DNA of 64,000 bases from Corella eumyota. Its lineage: Eukaryota > Chordata > Ascidiacea > Phlebobranchia > Corellidae. Where the stretch lies: the NCBI GenBank assembly GCA_963082875.1, contig OY720102.1, positions 9,026,990 through 9,090,989 on the forward strand, given 5' to 3'. The position numbers and the translations under genes are program-made. The notes under the pieces are model-generated. The model was not told the DNA's origin and made no database searches. It was given only the letters and a program-made list of their open reading frames with translations. This document shows positions 1-9,997 of the stretch, piece after piece; position 1 is the first letter of the stretch; each line of letters begins with the position of its first letter.

Positions 1-1855
1 GCACCAGCCCTACACAGCAAACCGCAATTAACGCTGTAAACTAAAAAAATATACTTGGTACTTCAGAAACCATAATTTTTAATGTTAAATAATTGTTAAA
101 AATTAAGAAAACTTTGTTACGTCATTTTGGTAATTAAATATTTAAAATGAATACCAATTTTGTTAGGTATGCCATATTTGTTACACAAAAAAACGTTTAA
201 GTATTGTATAATATTTTGCAAACCTACTTTATAAAACTAAAATTTAAGATATTTTTGTCGTTTTCTATAAAAATATGTAGTTATGTAAAATAAAACTCAC
301 CTGGTTGTTCATTATGCATATAAAAGATAGCTCTTTTAAAATGATAAAATTTGCCGTGTTCCTTTAATTGTTTGTTTGTGTTATAGACAATAACCTATTT
401 TTCATACTTAAGTTTTGTGTTTATTTTGTGTATTGCGAGGCACGGCGTCGCTACATCCTGCGCAGTGCGGCGCTGTGACTTTTAATTTCTAAGCGGCTTT
501 ACGCCTGATTATTTCTTTATTACTTGTCAGTGGTTCTAGACCGCGACTAGACATACGGTTTTAAGCGTGAAATCCTTAGGATTTTCACTTGGGAAATTTT
601 TGTTCTTTGTTTGAATCGCTTCTTTTCCTTTTTTCCTTGTTTTATTTTTGTCTTTAAATTGGCTTGTTTTATGATTAATACTTTTATATTGTAGTTATGT
701 CTAACCGCGAAGCTTTAACGCTTTATGTGATACCAGTAGCTTATGTTAGTGTTATGTGTAGTCGCTCACTGTATGTGTTTAGTTGCGCAATTTACAAGTA
801 GTTTATGTTAGCTTATCATAATTTGCATAGTTTATTTTACTATTTAGTTTTTTATACTAACATCTATTTTCTATTTAAATAAGGTTATAGATACACTCTT
901 TAAAAATCGTTATTAAACGTGATCAATCGTAATTAAACGTTATCTAATTGTTATTTGTCGTGAACCTCAACGTAACTTGAATCGTGATTAGAAGATTAGC
1001 ATAATAAAGTAGCTTGTGATCTGTTCTATATTCTTTTCTTGTGCCAAAGATTCAGCATCCATTAGATATTCTCGTTAACGCATTTTAAGTCTATCTTGCT
1101 TTTACCTCTAAAAGTAGCCTTATTCAATTGGCAATCACTAAGGACTGCATACGTAGAGTTGAGTTAGGCTTAGTCAATAATTGTTACTAAACGGTTAAGC
1201 AAGTTTAACTCTTATACTCTACAGTTTGTATCGAATATACTTGAACACAAAGTACAATGTTTGCCCGTTAGTGATTCTAAAAACACATCTGAACTTTTTC
1301 CATTAAAATGACTAGTCATCGTGATTTAAACAATTTAAACTTGCTAACATACTGAGATGTAAAGTTTATTTATTTTGTGGGGGGGTTTATTAAATTTTTA
1401 GTTTAGTTAAAAAAATATGTTTTTGTATTTTCTTTATATGTTTGTAACGCGTTTTTTTCTGTTCGTTATTCCTAAAAATTATAAAAATTGCTAACTGGTC
1501 TGTTCGCTGGGCGCAAAAACTTATTTTAGTCGCTGGGTGAATTAAGTTTTTGGCCCATGATTTTATATTTAATTTGTTAATTGTATGCTTTGTTATTTGT
1601 AATTTTGTTTTGCATCATTTTTTTCGTATTTATTTTTCATTTTTTAAAGCCTGTTTTATTCATAAAACTGCACCTTTTAAAATTCTATAAGTACCGATAT
1701 TGTTAATTTTGACTATTATTAACCTATAACTAGTATAGTATTTGACATATATTTTAGCTCCTAATATTTAAATAAATATAAATAAACGAATAAATTGTTC
1801 AGTTTTAGACGTGATGGTAGTGTTGCTTTTTGTTTTATTAGCCAATTATTTATGT
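1..1855. other. AT-rich stretch with no recognised gene
   Basis: I see no coding region, RNA gene or terminal repeat I can support here. A short GC-richer patch lies at about 436-560 in otherwise AT-rich DNA. A partial spliced-leader-like string (ATTGAATAAG, minus strand, 1128-1119) is present, but 10 nt with one mismatch is not convincing. The stretch ends where Utopia copy A starts abruptly. Confidence 0.5.
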
Positions 1856-2403
1856 CTGTAGTTACGGTAGTTACGCTCAGGGCAACAACTTGACCCTGAG
1901 CTTCATGGCGATTTCCGGTCGGGAGCAAGCCAATGTTGCGAAGAAAGTATGCACTTTGGCTATTAAGGGTAGCCAACAAGTCTGGCAATCTTGGTGTCGG
2001 GGCATCTCCGAGGCAATAAACAGAAATTAATCGTTTCTGTTTTACGTGGCCTTGTCCTTTGAACAATTTAAACAATCAATGTTTTTTTCTCCTTCTGCTC
2101 ACCTTAACTAGGGCAAGGCTACAACGCCTCGAAGAACTCAATGCGAGCAGCACCTTACCGCACTTAACTTCTTAAACACTATGCAGATTTTCCTTTTAGT
2201 TTTGTTTTGTAATTTTATAACTGATCGCACCTTTTGTAATGTTTATTTCTTTTATGATATACTTGCAAAAATCCCCAAATCAAAAACCTAAATAATTTTA
2301 TCACCCCCAGTAGGGGAGGCCCTTTTACGAAAATAATTATTTTTCTCGGAAAAATTATTGTTAGCAAACTTTTTTATTGCAAATAAAACAAAGTTTCAGT
2401 AAA
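1856..2403 (+). mobile_element. Utopia-like LINE, copy A: 5'-truncated 3' end
   Basis: This is the last part of a non-LTR retrotransposon. The plus strand encodes the extreme C-terminus of its polyprotein, reading through YAQGNNLTLS, KKVCTLAIKGSQQVWQSW and then a stop near 2030. A ~370-bp 3' UTR follows and ends directly against U2 snRNA sequence at 2404. The same C-terminus occurs at 22.0-22.2, 23.5-23.7 and 40.6-40.8 kb, and the 3' UTR at 21.6-22.0 and 23.1-23.5 kb. At 22.2-22.65 kb the upstream part shows a CCHC knuckle and a restriction-like endonuclease. RLE plus U2 target is the combination known for Utopia (NeSL/R2 group). The copy is severely 5'-truncated. Confidence 0.75.
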
Positions 2404-2556
2404 AGTCTGTTCTTCTCAGTTGTAATACCTGGGACGCTAGGCATCGCCTAGCTCTTTGTATTATGCGGATTTTTGAATACAGAACGCAGAACTGAAGCTT
2501 GCTTCGTCCCGTTCACGGGTTGTCCTGGTATTGCACTGCCTTCAGGCTCGGCCCAC
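2404..2556 (+). pseudogene. U2: U2 snRNA, 3' portion (nt ~38 to 3' end), split by Utopia
   Basis: The sequence follows U2 from the segment after the branchpoint-recognition element to the 3' end. Visible parts in order: TCTGTTCTTCTCAG, an intact IIa-like hairpin (GCTAGGC/GCCTAGC), an Sm site in GGATTTTTG, stem-loop III with AGCTTGCT, and stem-loop IV with CCTGGTATTGCA. Length is 153 nt against about 150 expected. The 5' portion is absent because Utopia copy A lies directly upstream. The stems and Sm site are conserved, suggesting it was interrupted rather than long dead. As it stands it cannot give a complete U2. Confidence 0.85.
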
Positions 2557-2789
2557 GATCCTGCTGCGGCAGGATTATCTATTATTGCATCACTCTGTAC
2601 ATAACTTTTGTCACATTCTTGTTGTTTTCCTAGTTAACTTTTATTACAAATTGGTTGAGTAAGCTTATTTAGCGCTTTTATATCGTCTTAGACAAAAATA
2701 AAACTAAGATTGCATGCACCCTAAGGCGACAGGTATAACTTACCCAGGCAGCAACATGTCCACATTTCTGCACCGATTTAGTCTGCGAC
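2557..2789 (+). other. U2 3' flank/spacer of the U2-SL unit
   Basis: Right after the U2 3' end comes a hairpin-forming ATCCTGC/GCAGGAT. The flank is shared with the region downstream of the second U2 3' half (minus strand, 21465-21230), including TTATCTATTATTGCATCA and CCAGGCAGCAACATGT. Two loci sharing the flank shows that both derive from the same repeat unit rather than from processed U2 retrocopies. Confidence 0.7.
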
Positions 2790-2846
2790 TTGATTAAAAA
2801 TAAACTCCGTTTCAAGAACGGGTAACTTACCTTATTCAAATTGAAT
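2790..2846 (-). ncRNA. spliced leader (SL) RNA gene, variant copy
   Basis: On the minus strand from 2846 the sequence is ATTCAATTTGAATAAG, one mismatch from the 16-nt ascidian spliced leader. It is followed at once by a GTAAGTTACC donor, a hairpin CCGTT/AACGG, and a U-rich Sm-like site (AGTTTATTTTTAAT). That is the expected layout of a short (about 46-57 nt) SL RNA. The gene points toward the U2 3' half, ending ~235 bp from it. The leader mismatch may mean a variant or a pseudogene. Its upstream sequence matches that of the exact SL copy at 25125. Confidence 0.75.
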
Positions 2847-3010
2847 GCCCGAACATGCCGGTCGACAAAACCAGTCTAAACGACCGAGCAAGGCGCTTGT
2901 CGCGTAAAGAATTTAAAGCAAAATGCAGGAGAAAACGACGCACGTTTTTACGACCACCTAACATCACGGAAAATGCGCTTACAACTATCGCACATTTCGC
3001 GATATTTTAT
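2847..3010. promoter_or_regulatory. truncated divergent SL/U2 promoter region
   Basis: This matches the reverse complement of 25124 downward, through segments such as GCCCGAACATGC, GGTCGACAAAA, CAGTCTAAACGACCGAGC and GAAAACGACGCACGTTTTT. In the 24.7-25.1 kb copy the same segment leads on to a U2 start. Here similarity fades near 3010 and no U2 start follows. Confidence 0.65.
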
Positions 3011-3435
3011 GTACACGCACTTGTACCAATTTCTTATGCGACTTGTTTTGATTATAAAAAAATTCTTATTTTATTTTATTGGCATTAATTAAAAATAACA
3101 CAAACAAAAAATATTGCGAGTACACAAAAAAAATAACGATTCTGTTTAAAAAGGTAAGTTTTCATTGATTTGTATATTGGTGGTAATTAAAGTTCTGATT
3201 GATATAAATACATTTAATAAAACTACAATTAAATTACGCAAAAATTTAGTTTAAAAAAGAAAAAAAACATTTATTTATTTCTAAAAATTTTTGAAAAATA
3301 ATTTGGTTCTGTTGTCATTAAAGCTAGTTTGAAGAGCTGTTTAAGAAAAACTATGTGTATTATCAAAAAGTTATAAGAAAGAAATGAACAAATCCCAATT
3401 TCAATTCAGTCTGTGGCAAATTTTTGTTCTAAGAT
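3011..3435. other. AT-rich, nothing recognised
   Basis: I find no gene, RNA or repeat signature. The interval separates the U2/SL remnant from a tandem repeat. Confidence 0.5.
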
Positions 3436-3760
3436 TCTTTCTCTAACAACTACTTCTGGCACCACAAAAACTGGTGGCATTCTAATAGAGTTTGTTTCTT
3501 CAACAACCGCTTCTGGCACCACAAAACTAGTGCCATCCCAATAAAAACTGTCCCTTCAACAAACGCTTCTGGGACCACAAAAACTAGTGCCATCCCAATA
3601 AAAACTGTCTCTTCAACAACGGTTTCTAGCATCACAAAAACAAGTGACATTCCAGTTCAAATTGTCCCTTTAGTTACCGCTTCTGACACCACAAAAACAA
3701 GTGACATTCCAGTTTAAATTGTCCCTTTAGTGACTTGACTGCTTCTGGCACCTCAAAAAA
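3436..3760 (+). repeat. ~57-bp tandem repeat encoding 19-residue Thr/Ser-rich units
   Basis: Five to six diverged copies start at about 3453, 3510, 3566, 3623, 3680 and 3742. The period of 57 bp is a multiple of three. On the plus strand units read like TASGTTKTSAIPIKTVPS, so this was probably a coding repeat. A few stops and frame changes break it now. It lies just upstream, on the same strand, of the Ulp1-like and PHD segments and may be their low-complexity N-terminal exon. Confidence 0.7.
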
Positions 3761-3860
3761 TATATTTTTTTTTAAAAAAAAAAAAACTGCACAGGTATTT
3801 GATACACCTAACACACCAAAACAAGCCCCTTAAGATTCCTGGCCATTTAATTGCATTTTT

Positions 3861-4963
3861 CCTGTGTTAGCAAACAATATTTTAACTAACACTGGCAGAT
3901 TAGTCCTATCAAACAGTGATTTAAAATCTTTAAAGCCTAAGGAATAACTTAATGATGGAGTTATAGATGCCTCCTTGCAATTATGTTCACAATAGAATTA
4001 TTTTAAAAGTAAGGCAGTTAAAGTTCTTCCTTTTCATGTTCACTTTTTTGTGTGGTTAAATTTACAAACAACAGTGGGTATAGCAAATGGTTAAAAAACA
4101 ATAATCCCATGCAGCATGATATTTGGATTTTTCCAATTAACATAGGCAATTTTCACTGGGCTTTGCTGGTTGTTTTACTGTCTAAACGCACTATTATTTA
4201 TTTGGATTCCACTCATAGATTCCCTGAAGATACACTTAAGCCAGCTTTCGAATATATAAACTATTAAATATTGAATCACAACAAATCAGATGACATATCT
4301 AAATGGACAATACTAGTTACCGATTATAACACTGCAAACAAACGCATTCGACTGTGAAGTTATTTTGTGCCTGAATGCGTATTATCTTTGTTCAGGAAAG
4401 TTTTTACCTTACCTTACTGAAAACTCCGTTTACATAAGAAATTGGATTGCCAAAAAAATTTGTTGTTTTCCTTTTCAAGAAGAAATGTCAATGATTCGTT
4501 TGATGTCCGCAACTTAGGACAACAATTTATTTAAACATAAATTTAATCCTTTAAAAATAGGATATCATTGCCCACACGAATATATATCCATTGATCACTT
4601 TCTACTTAACGCTGTGTCCAATATCTTACAAACTGACTTTACAACATACTGTGCCCAAGAACTATGCAAAAAATCCAAAGTTAAAATGGTATTTTGTGAA
4701 AGTGTTGGCAGGGATTGGTACCATTTAGTTTGTTTGGGTCATCAAAACACAACAAATTTACCAAAACAATATCACTGTCCCAAATGTACAGAAATTCGCT
4801 GCAAATTTAAAGAAAAGGAAAAATTTGCAATAACGAAATCACAGCAGACAAAGTTGAGAAAGCTAAGTTTACAGGGAAAATGTGATCAACACATCAAAAA
4901 TATTGTGCAGGGACTAGCAAAATCTAAGAGGTTATTTATAACTCCATTTAAAAAATTTAAATA
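3861..4963 (+). pseudogene. decayed Ulp1 (C48)-like cysteine protease with C-terminal PHD finger
   Basis: I read Ulp1/SENP-type SUMO-protease motifs in order: LSNSDLKSL and LNDGVIDASL (N-terminal strand and WLND-like motif, ~3900-3980), then WIFPINIGNFHWALL with the catalytic His and YLDST with the catalytic Asp (4120-4215). LQTNAFDCEVILCLNAYY follows, with the catalytic Gln and Cys (~4335-4390). At 4614-4963 an open frame carries a PHD-type zinc finger: YCAQELCKK, MVFCESVGRDWYHLVCLGH, YHCPKC. Ulp1 domains are also carried by several transposon groups, so captured transposon cargo and host gene are both possible. Stops and frame changes in the protease part make this a broken gene. No transposase lies beside it. 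Confidence 0.6.
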
Positions 4964-5051
4964 AAAAGTGTGCATCAACAGTAAAATTAAATAAAATATT
5001 TTTAAAGACAATTAAATATAAACTTACTTTTTTATTGTTCATTTTGTTAGA

Positions 5052-5963
5052 ATGGCTGAATTTAACAGTAGGTCAAAAAAAGGAACTTTAAAGAAATCCA
5101 TGGAAATTATGGAATATGGAGGTGATAATGAGGATGTTCACCAAATAGTTGAAAACCTGAAAATACTTGCATTTAAATTTGTTGGGTAGAAGTTTTTTAT
5201 TGAAAAAACACAATATTCTCTTAACATAACAAACTTTTATCATGTTGGTCTTTAATATTTTTGCAGGAATGGACAGGAGCAAAAGGGTATACAATTGTTA
5301 TTCGATGTTTTGCTTGGGGACGCATTTGTTTATAGTCTATCGCTAGTGAGAAAAATATCTGTTAACGAAGCTGAACTGGTGTGTTTTAATTTGGTTGGAT
5401 ATAGACGTTTTTTGATTTTAATATACTTGTGATAATTTAAAAATCTTATTTTAAAATTAACGTTAAATTTTAAACATATTTAACAATTCATAGTTAAAAA
5501 TTCATGTCTAGTATATTTTTAGGTTTTACAATAACACAAAGAAATAAGCAATACCTTCAATTTTTTCGATATATAACACCGGTATATCAATCCTACTCAC
5601 CCATTACACATTTTGTTTTTGGTTATCAGACATGTGGTTAATTTGTTTGTTTGTCATTTATTAAATATTGATGTTGTTTCTAAAACAAGTAAAATTTTTG
5701 GTACAGCATGTCAACTTGTAAATGAAAAAATTGTTTAAACCATTTTTATTTTAATTTTTACTGAAAGACAACGAATCACAAAAGAATAAAAAAAGTACTA
5801 ATACAACCAACTAAATTTTTAAAAAATAAAAATTTTCTAATGCTAAAAGGTACACTTTCTAAAATTTTTAATTTTATCTTTAAAGCAACCACCTACTAAA
5901 AAAAAAATTTCATTTGCATATCTTAGTTTTGATTTACCAAACACTGACTTTCCTGTAGCATAA
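5052..5963 (+). CDS. possible small three-exon gene (107 aa), unknown function
   Basis: An ATG at 5052 opens exon 1 (5052-5185; MAEFNSRSKKGTLKKS...). It ends at a GTAGAA donor, and an acceptor TTTTTGCAG precedes exon 2 (5267-5378; ...GIQLLFDVLLGDAFVYSL...). Exon 2 ends at GTGTGT. A third exon after TTTAAAG (5886-5963; QPPTKKKISF...) ends in TAA. Phases agree at both junctions, giving 107 residues with a basic start. I do not recognise a domain. It follows the Ulp1-PHD remnant on the same strand and could belong to the same element. Exon 3 is the least certain. Confidence 0.35.
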
Positions 5964-6342
5964 AGTTAATGTTGCTTGTTGTTTTGTGAAGCACACTTTT
6001 TAAGTTTGCCAATAACTCTAATTTTTCTAGCTTTCTCCTCATTTCTAACAGAAAAACGTAACTTACTTTTTTATATTTATTGTTCTAAAACGACATTCAG
6101 AGTAAATAAACACATTAAAACTATAAAAAAAAATTTAAATCTGAAATTTCACTCAAAAAGTAAGGGTGCAATGGAAATGAATTATTAATCAAATACAGAT
6201 TTTGTATGTCATGCGTAGCAGATTCAATAATATCTTTGAGATAACAACAATTAAGGGGTTGTATTTATAACCCAGATGGATCACAATAAGAGTTAAGAGG
6301 TGAACACGTCTTGTAAAAAGGAACACACTAAAATTTGAGATG
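5964..6342. other. AT-rich, nothing recognised
   Basis: No gene or repeat I can support. It ends at the GC-richer terminus of a Harbinger element. Confidence 0.45.
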
Positions 6343-6849
6343 CTTAAAGGCCACTGCACACATCACCGTCTAACGTTAAACGTTTCGCGTCTAGCGCTGA
6401 CGCTTGGCTGACGTCGTGTATAGCACCACATAAAAAAGTTTCGCGTTTGACGGTGATTTTCTCGCTTCTACCGTATAACGTCAGAGTTGAATTTGATTTA
6501 ACTTTTACGTCAGACATCAGAAATAAAAACAACCAAATATCACAAAAATCGGCCTAAAAACAATATTAAATAGTTTTTTCTATTGTTTTGTAATTATTAT
6601 TTTGGTTCTCAAAGGTATTTAATTATTTTTGGTTGTGTTCGTTTGGTGTTAATAGGCATCCTGCTGGGTTTATGTCCGTTTTTTATTAACTGCAAAAGGC
6701 CTTGAAATGAAAAAGTCAGGTCATGTCAGTCATAAACAAAAGAATTCTGCAAGATTGATGGTAAGGATATTTGGTGTTAATAGGCTGCCTGCTAGGCCTC
6801 TGCCAGTTATTTAGTTAGAAAGCCAAGCAATAAAAAGCTAAGTCCTAAA

Positions 6850-6866
6850 AAGGGTATATATACTGC
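6850..6866 (+). promoter_or_regulatory. TATA-box promoter of the Harbinger accessory gene
   Basis: GGGTATATATACTGCGG lies ~80 bp upstream of the ATG at 6935, a normal TATA-to-start spacing. Upstream, a ~133-bp unit is partly duplicated (TTTGGTGTTAATAGGC at ~6635 and ~6769), perhaps promoter repeats. Confidence 0.5.
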
Positions 6867-6934
6867 GGTTGGACAGTTGCAGTCATTATATTTTGTTAAT
6901 TTTCAATAATACTAACTAACCTTTTGCTTTAAAT

Positions 6935-8106
6935 ATGTCTATTGCCTTTAACGAAAAGCTTATAGAACTTGTTCGAGAACGAGAGTTTTTATATAAACCT
7001 AAGCACCAGTTTTATAAGGATGCCATAAGAAAAAGAAATGCTTGGGAGTGAAATAGGTGAAGTTATGGGTGAATCAGGTAAAAACAAGCAAATAATTTTT
7101 TTTGTAAGCAATTAAAACCAAGTTTATTGGATTTCTTTAACCTAATGCAAGTTATGACTGTGTCCTATTTAGCTGAAGTTTGCATAACAAGATGGAAAAG
7201 CTTACGAGATAAGTTCACTAGGGAAGAAAAAAAGTTCAAAGATATCACGAGAAGTGGATCTGGTACTGTGACTACTATAAAATGGGAGCTTTATAACTCC
7301 ATGAGCTTTTTGGAGGACCACCTTCGCCATAGGCCGTAAATAATTTAGTATTTTATAAATCTGTTTGCTTATAATTTAATTTAATCTGATTTTCTATATA
7401 TAATTTATTTTTTAGTTTTTACAAATTTTTATTTAAAAGTTAACTAATATTGATTTAGAACTGTAAGTAATATCGTTCCTGTTGCTGCGGACACTGTGAA
7501 CCCTACCCAACCATCAACATCAGCTTCATATCTTGATCGGACAGCTGATGAGACCAGTGCTGAAAGTAAGACGATTTATCTAGTTTACATTTTATTTAAT
7601 ATGACTATAAACTAATAGTAAAAATAGTTTAACTTACTTTACTGATTGTTGTTATTTTTAATATAGATCTATTGGAGGTTGAGTTTGTGCCAGAGCCTGA
7701 GCAAGTAAGTGATTCGGCATTTAGAAAACAGCCCCCCCAAAAAAACGGAAATCAGATTTTCAGGTATAAATGCTTATTTAGAAAATAGATAAGTTAAAAA
7801 TTTGTTTCTTTTTTAGCAGTTTATGTAAGCCAAATATTTTAACTATTTTTTTATTTCTATTGAACTATTTTTAATTTTTTACTTTTTGTATATTTTTAGG
7901 ATGTTTTGATTTCAATGCTGAAAACAAATTCTAAAAACATAACCAACATAATCTCCAAAAAGCCAGATTTGCCTGATGACCGGTTTGACCTTTTTGGAAA
8001 GTTTGTTGCAGCAAATGTTAAAAGGGTTAAACCTGAGCTAAGGGATACTGTGATGCTGGGGGTGCTTAATTTTATAGCAGGCCATGAAACAATTGATGAG
8101 AAATAG
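6935..8106 (+). pseudogene. Harbinger MADF-BESS accessory protein
   Basis: Exon 1 starts MSIAFNEKLIELVREREFLYKPKH, the N-terminal MADF signature, and continues RKRNAWE, where one extra base disturbs the frame before EIGEVMGES and a GTAAAA donor. The exon after TTTAG at ~7168 carries CITRWKSLRDKFTREEKK, the second half of MADF, ending at a GTAAAT donor. Further exons (7461-7565, 7667-7761) give an acidic Ser/Thr linker. The last exon (7900-8106) holds DRFDLFGKFVAANVKRV, BESS-like. In PIF/Harbinger transposons this protein helps the transposase with nuclear import and DNA binding. Phasing into the last exon is imperfect, so I call it broken. Confidence 0.65.
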
Positions 8107-8413
8107 TTTGTTTAAATTTTATAAAATTTTGTTTTTGCATTGTTTTGTTATATCTATTAATAAAAGTTAAATGACCAAAACTTTTTACACACATATTTAT
8201 TGTTTACCCAAAAAATCCATAAAAACATTAAAACCACATTAACAAATTAGGATCTATTTACAATATCGTACTGCCATAATACGATTCCCGTAGAATAAAT
8301 AAAATAATTTTTAAATGTGTCTCTAACAACACCCGCCAAAACTGAATGCATATTAGACCCAGCCCGAGTAACTAATGTAAGGCAAGATGCCTCATCAGTC
8401 AAAGTTGTAGCCC

Positions 8414-9467
8414 TTAAGCATCCAGATTCCGGGGCACACTCTTTATCTGTAAAAAGTTGTGCAGCTTTGGTAATAGATATTGCTTTTGAAGGACTGGCAA
8501 TAATAGGTCTTTAAAAATTCTCCAACGTGTAACCAAAATCCCAAAAGTATTTTCAATCACCCGCCTTGCCCTAGAAAGTGTATAATTGAAAGTTTGTTTT
8601 TCTTCTAATAATGATCTCCCAGGGTATGGTCTCATTACGTCTGGTCGAAGTGGAAATGCAGCATTTCCTACTAAACAATATGGCACACTCGTAGTTGTTT
8701 TTGGTAAATTTTCATTAATAGGGATGTGTAATTCCTTATTAATAAGCTTTTTACCAAATTCGGAGTTCGAAAAAATTCCACCGTCACTGTGTCGCCCAGA
8801 GTCACCATCACCAATATCGATTAAAGTAAAGCGATAATTAGCATCGCATACTGCCAATAGAGCAATGCTGTGGTATCCTTAACCACAAAAACTCAGAACC
8901 ACAATTTCCAGGTGCTTGAATGTTTATGTGTTTTCCATCTATTGCCCTAATGCACATTGGAAAATTCCAAAGATGATAAAACTCCGAAGCTATTTGCTTC
9001 CACTCAGCATTGGTTGAAGGTGGCTGTAAAACCTCTGGCATCAACACTAAAGAAATTGCTTCACAGGTTTCTGCAATAATTTTTCCAACAGTTGTAGCTC
9101 CAACTCTGTAGCTGCGTGCTATTGTCACCTTTGCATCCCCAGTAGCAAGATAGCTGTAAAAAAGGGTTTACAATTAAAAGTGGAAACAAATTTTAAGTTC
9201 TATAGGGTTGCATTTAGAGCTAATCTTACAAGGTTTTGTAAAAAACATTTACCGCAATGTGATGGCCAGCCTTTCTTCTGCAGAGATTGGACGTCTCCAA
9301 AAAGTTAGTTGTTTAAAAATCAGAGGTTTAACTTTTTCTAATAGGTCATCAAATGTATTGCTGTCCATTCGAAAGTACGTGTGAAAGCTCTCTGGGTCAG
9401 ACCTCATTTGTTTAACCAAACGAAACTCACCCAACTCATCTCTATCCTGGTTATCTTTTGAACCCAT
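8414..9467 (-). pseudogene. PIF/Harbinger DDE transposase
   Basis: The first exon starts at 9467 (MGSKDNQDRDELGEFRL) and ends with RLAITLR at a GTAAAT donor. A 99-bp intron with a TTTTTTACAG acceptor leads to YLATGDAKVTIARSYRVG. Catalytic residues visible: D in IRAIDGKHIN, D in IDIGDGDSGRHSDGGIF, and E in RRVIENTFGILVTRWR. The helix-turn-helix precedes the first D. A frame change near 8880 separates CGSEF from GYHSIALLAVCDANYRF; otherwise it reads through to a stop at 8414. It is near full length and therefore relatively young. Confidence 0.8.
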
Positions 9468-9479
9468 TCTCTGTGCAAA

Positions 9480-9997
9480 TGGATTGTTAGTTTAAAATAA
9501 GTTATTAACCAGAAATTGTTAAAATCAACTTATTTCCCTGTTATGTGTTTTACCTTCTAATTGCTCTTCTGCTTTGGCACAGTAGCAAAAGAGCAACAAG
9601 AATTATTTGCTGTTGCAAATACAGGGCAAGCAAAATATTATTGTCCATATCTATTTATCTTTGTTAATACAATTTAAAAAAAAAAGACTAAGATCAAGTG
9701 TTTCTGTCTGATCAGCTAATGACTGTTAGTGGGCAAATTAAACACAACAGACACAACAACGACCAGTTGTAAATAAATATAAACTTTACTACAGAAATCT
9801 TTATGTAACTGTTGTTTTTTGGCATCGCATTATTTTTATCAATAAGATCATAAACGGATTTAGATATTTTAGGAAAAAAATTTCATTTACCGTAATTAGA
9901 TAAAGCCAGTAACAAAATCATTACAAGAATAGTATCACTTAAGAATTGAACAACTAACGTATTTATATCAACTCAAATGAATAAAAACTTTGACAGA
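9480..9997. other. AT-rich, no gene; presumed Harbinger right flank
   Basis: No coding or RNA feature is visible. It may hold the undetected right end of Harbinger element 1. It ends at the left arm of the fold-back element. Confidence 0.4.

Larger units (their letters stand above)
6343..9500. mobile_element. PIF/Harbinger DNA transposon (element 1)
   Basis: The two standard Harbinger genes are present and convergent: a MADF-BESS-type accessory protein on plus (6935-8106) and a DDE transposase on minus (9467-8414). The left end is GC-richer and begins near GGCCACTGCACACATCACCG (about 6349). It contains subterminal inverted motifs ATCACCGTC (~6361) and GACGGTGAT (~6449). I do not see the matching right terminus, so the right boundary is approximate. 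Both genes carry a few lesions. Confidence 0.75.

Noticed and set aside
1119-1128. Further spliced-leader relic (CTTATTCAAT)
   Set aside because: Only 10 nt with a mismatch; can occur by chance in this composition.
2404-2556. Processed U2 retropseudogene
   Set aside because: Genomic 3' flank and SL gene are shared with other loci and the 5' side is a LINE junction, so it derives from a true U2 unit.
6344-6532. 62-codon minus-strand frame
   Set aside because: Falls in the inverted subterminal repeats of a Harbinger element; not a gene.
8586-8837. 83-codon plus-strand frame
   Set aside because: Shadow of the Harbinger transposase, which is on the minus strand.
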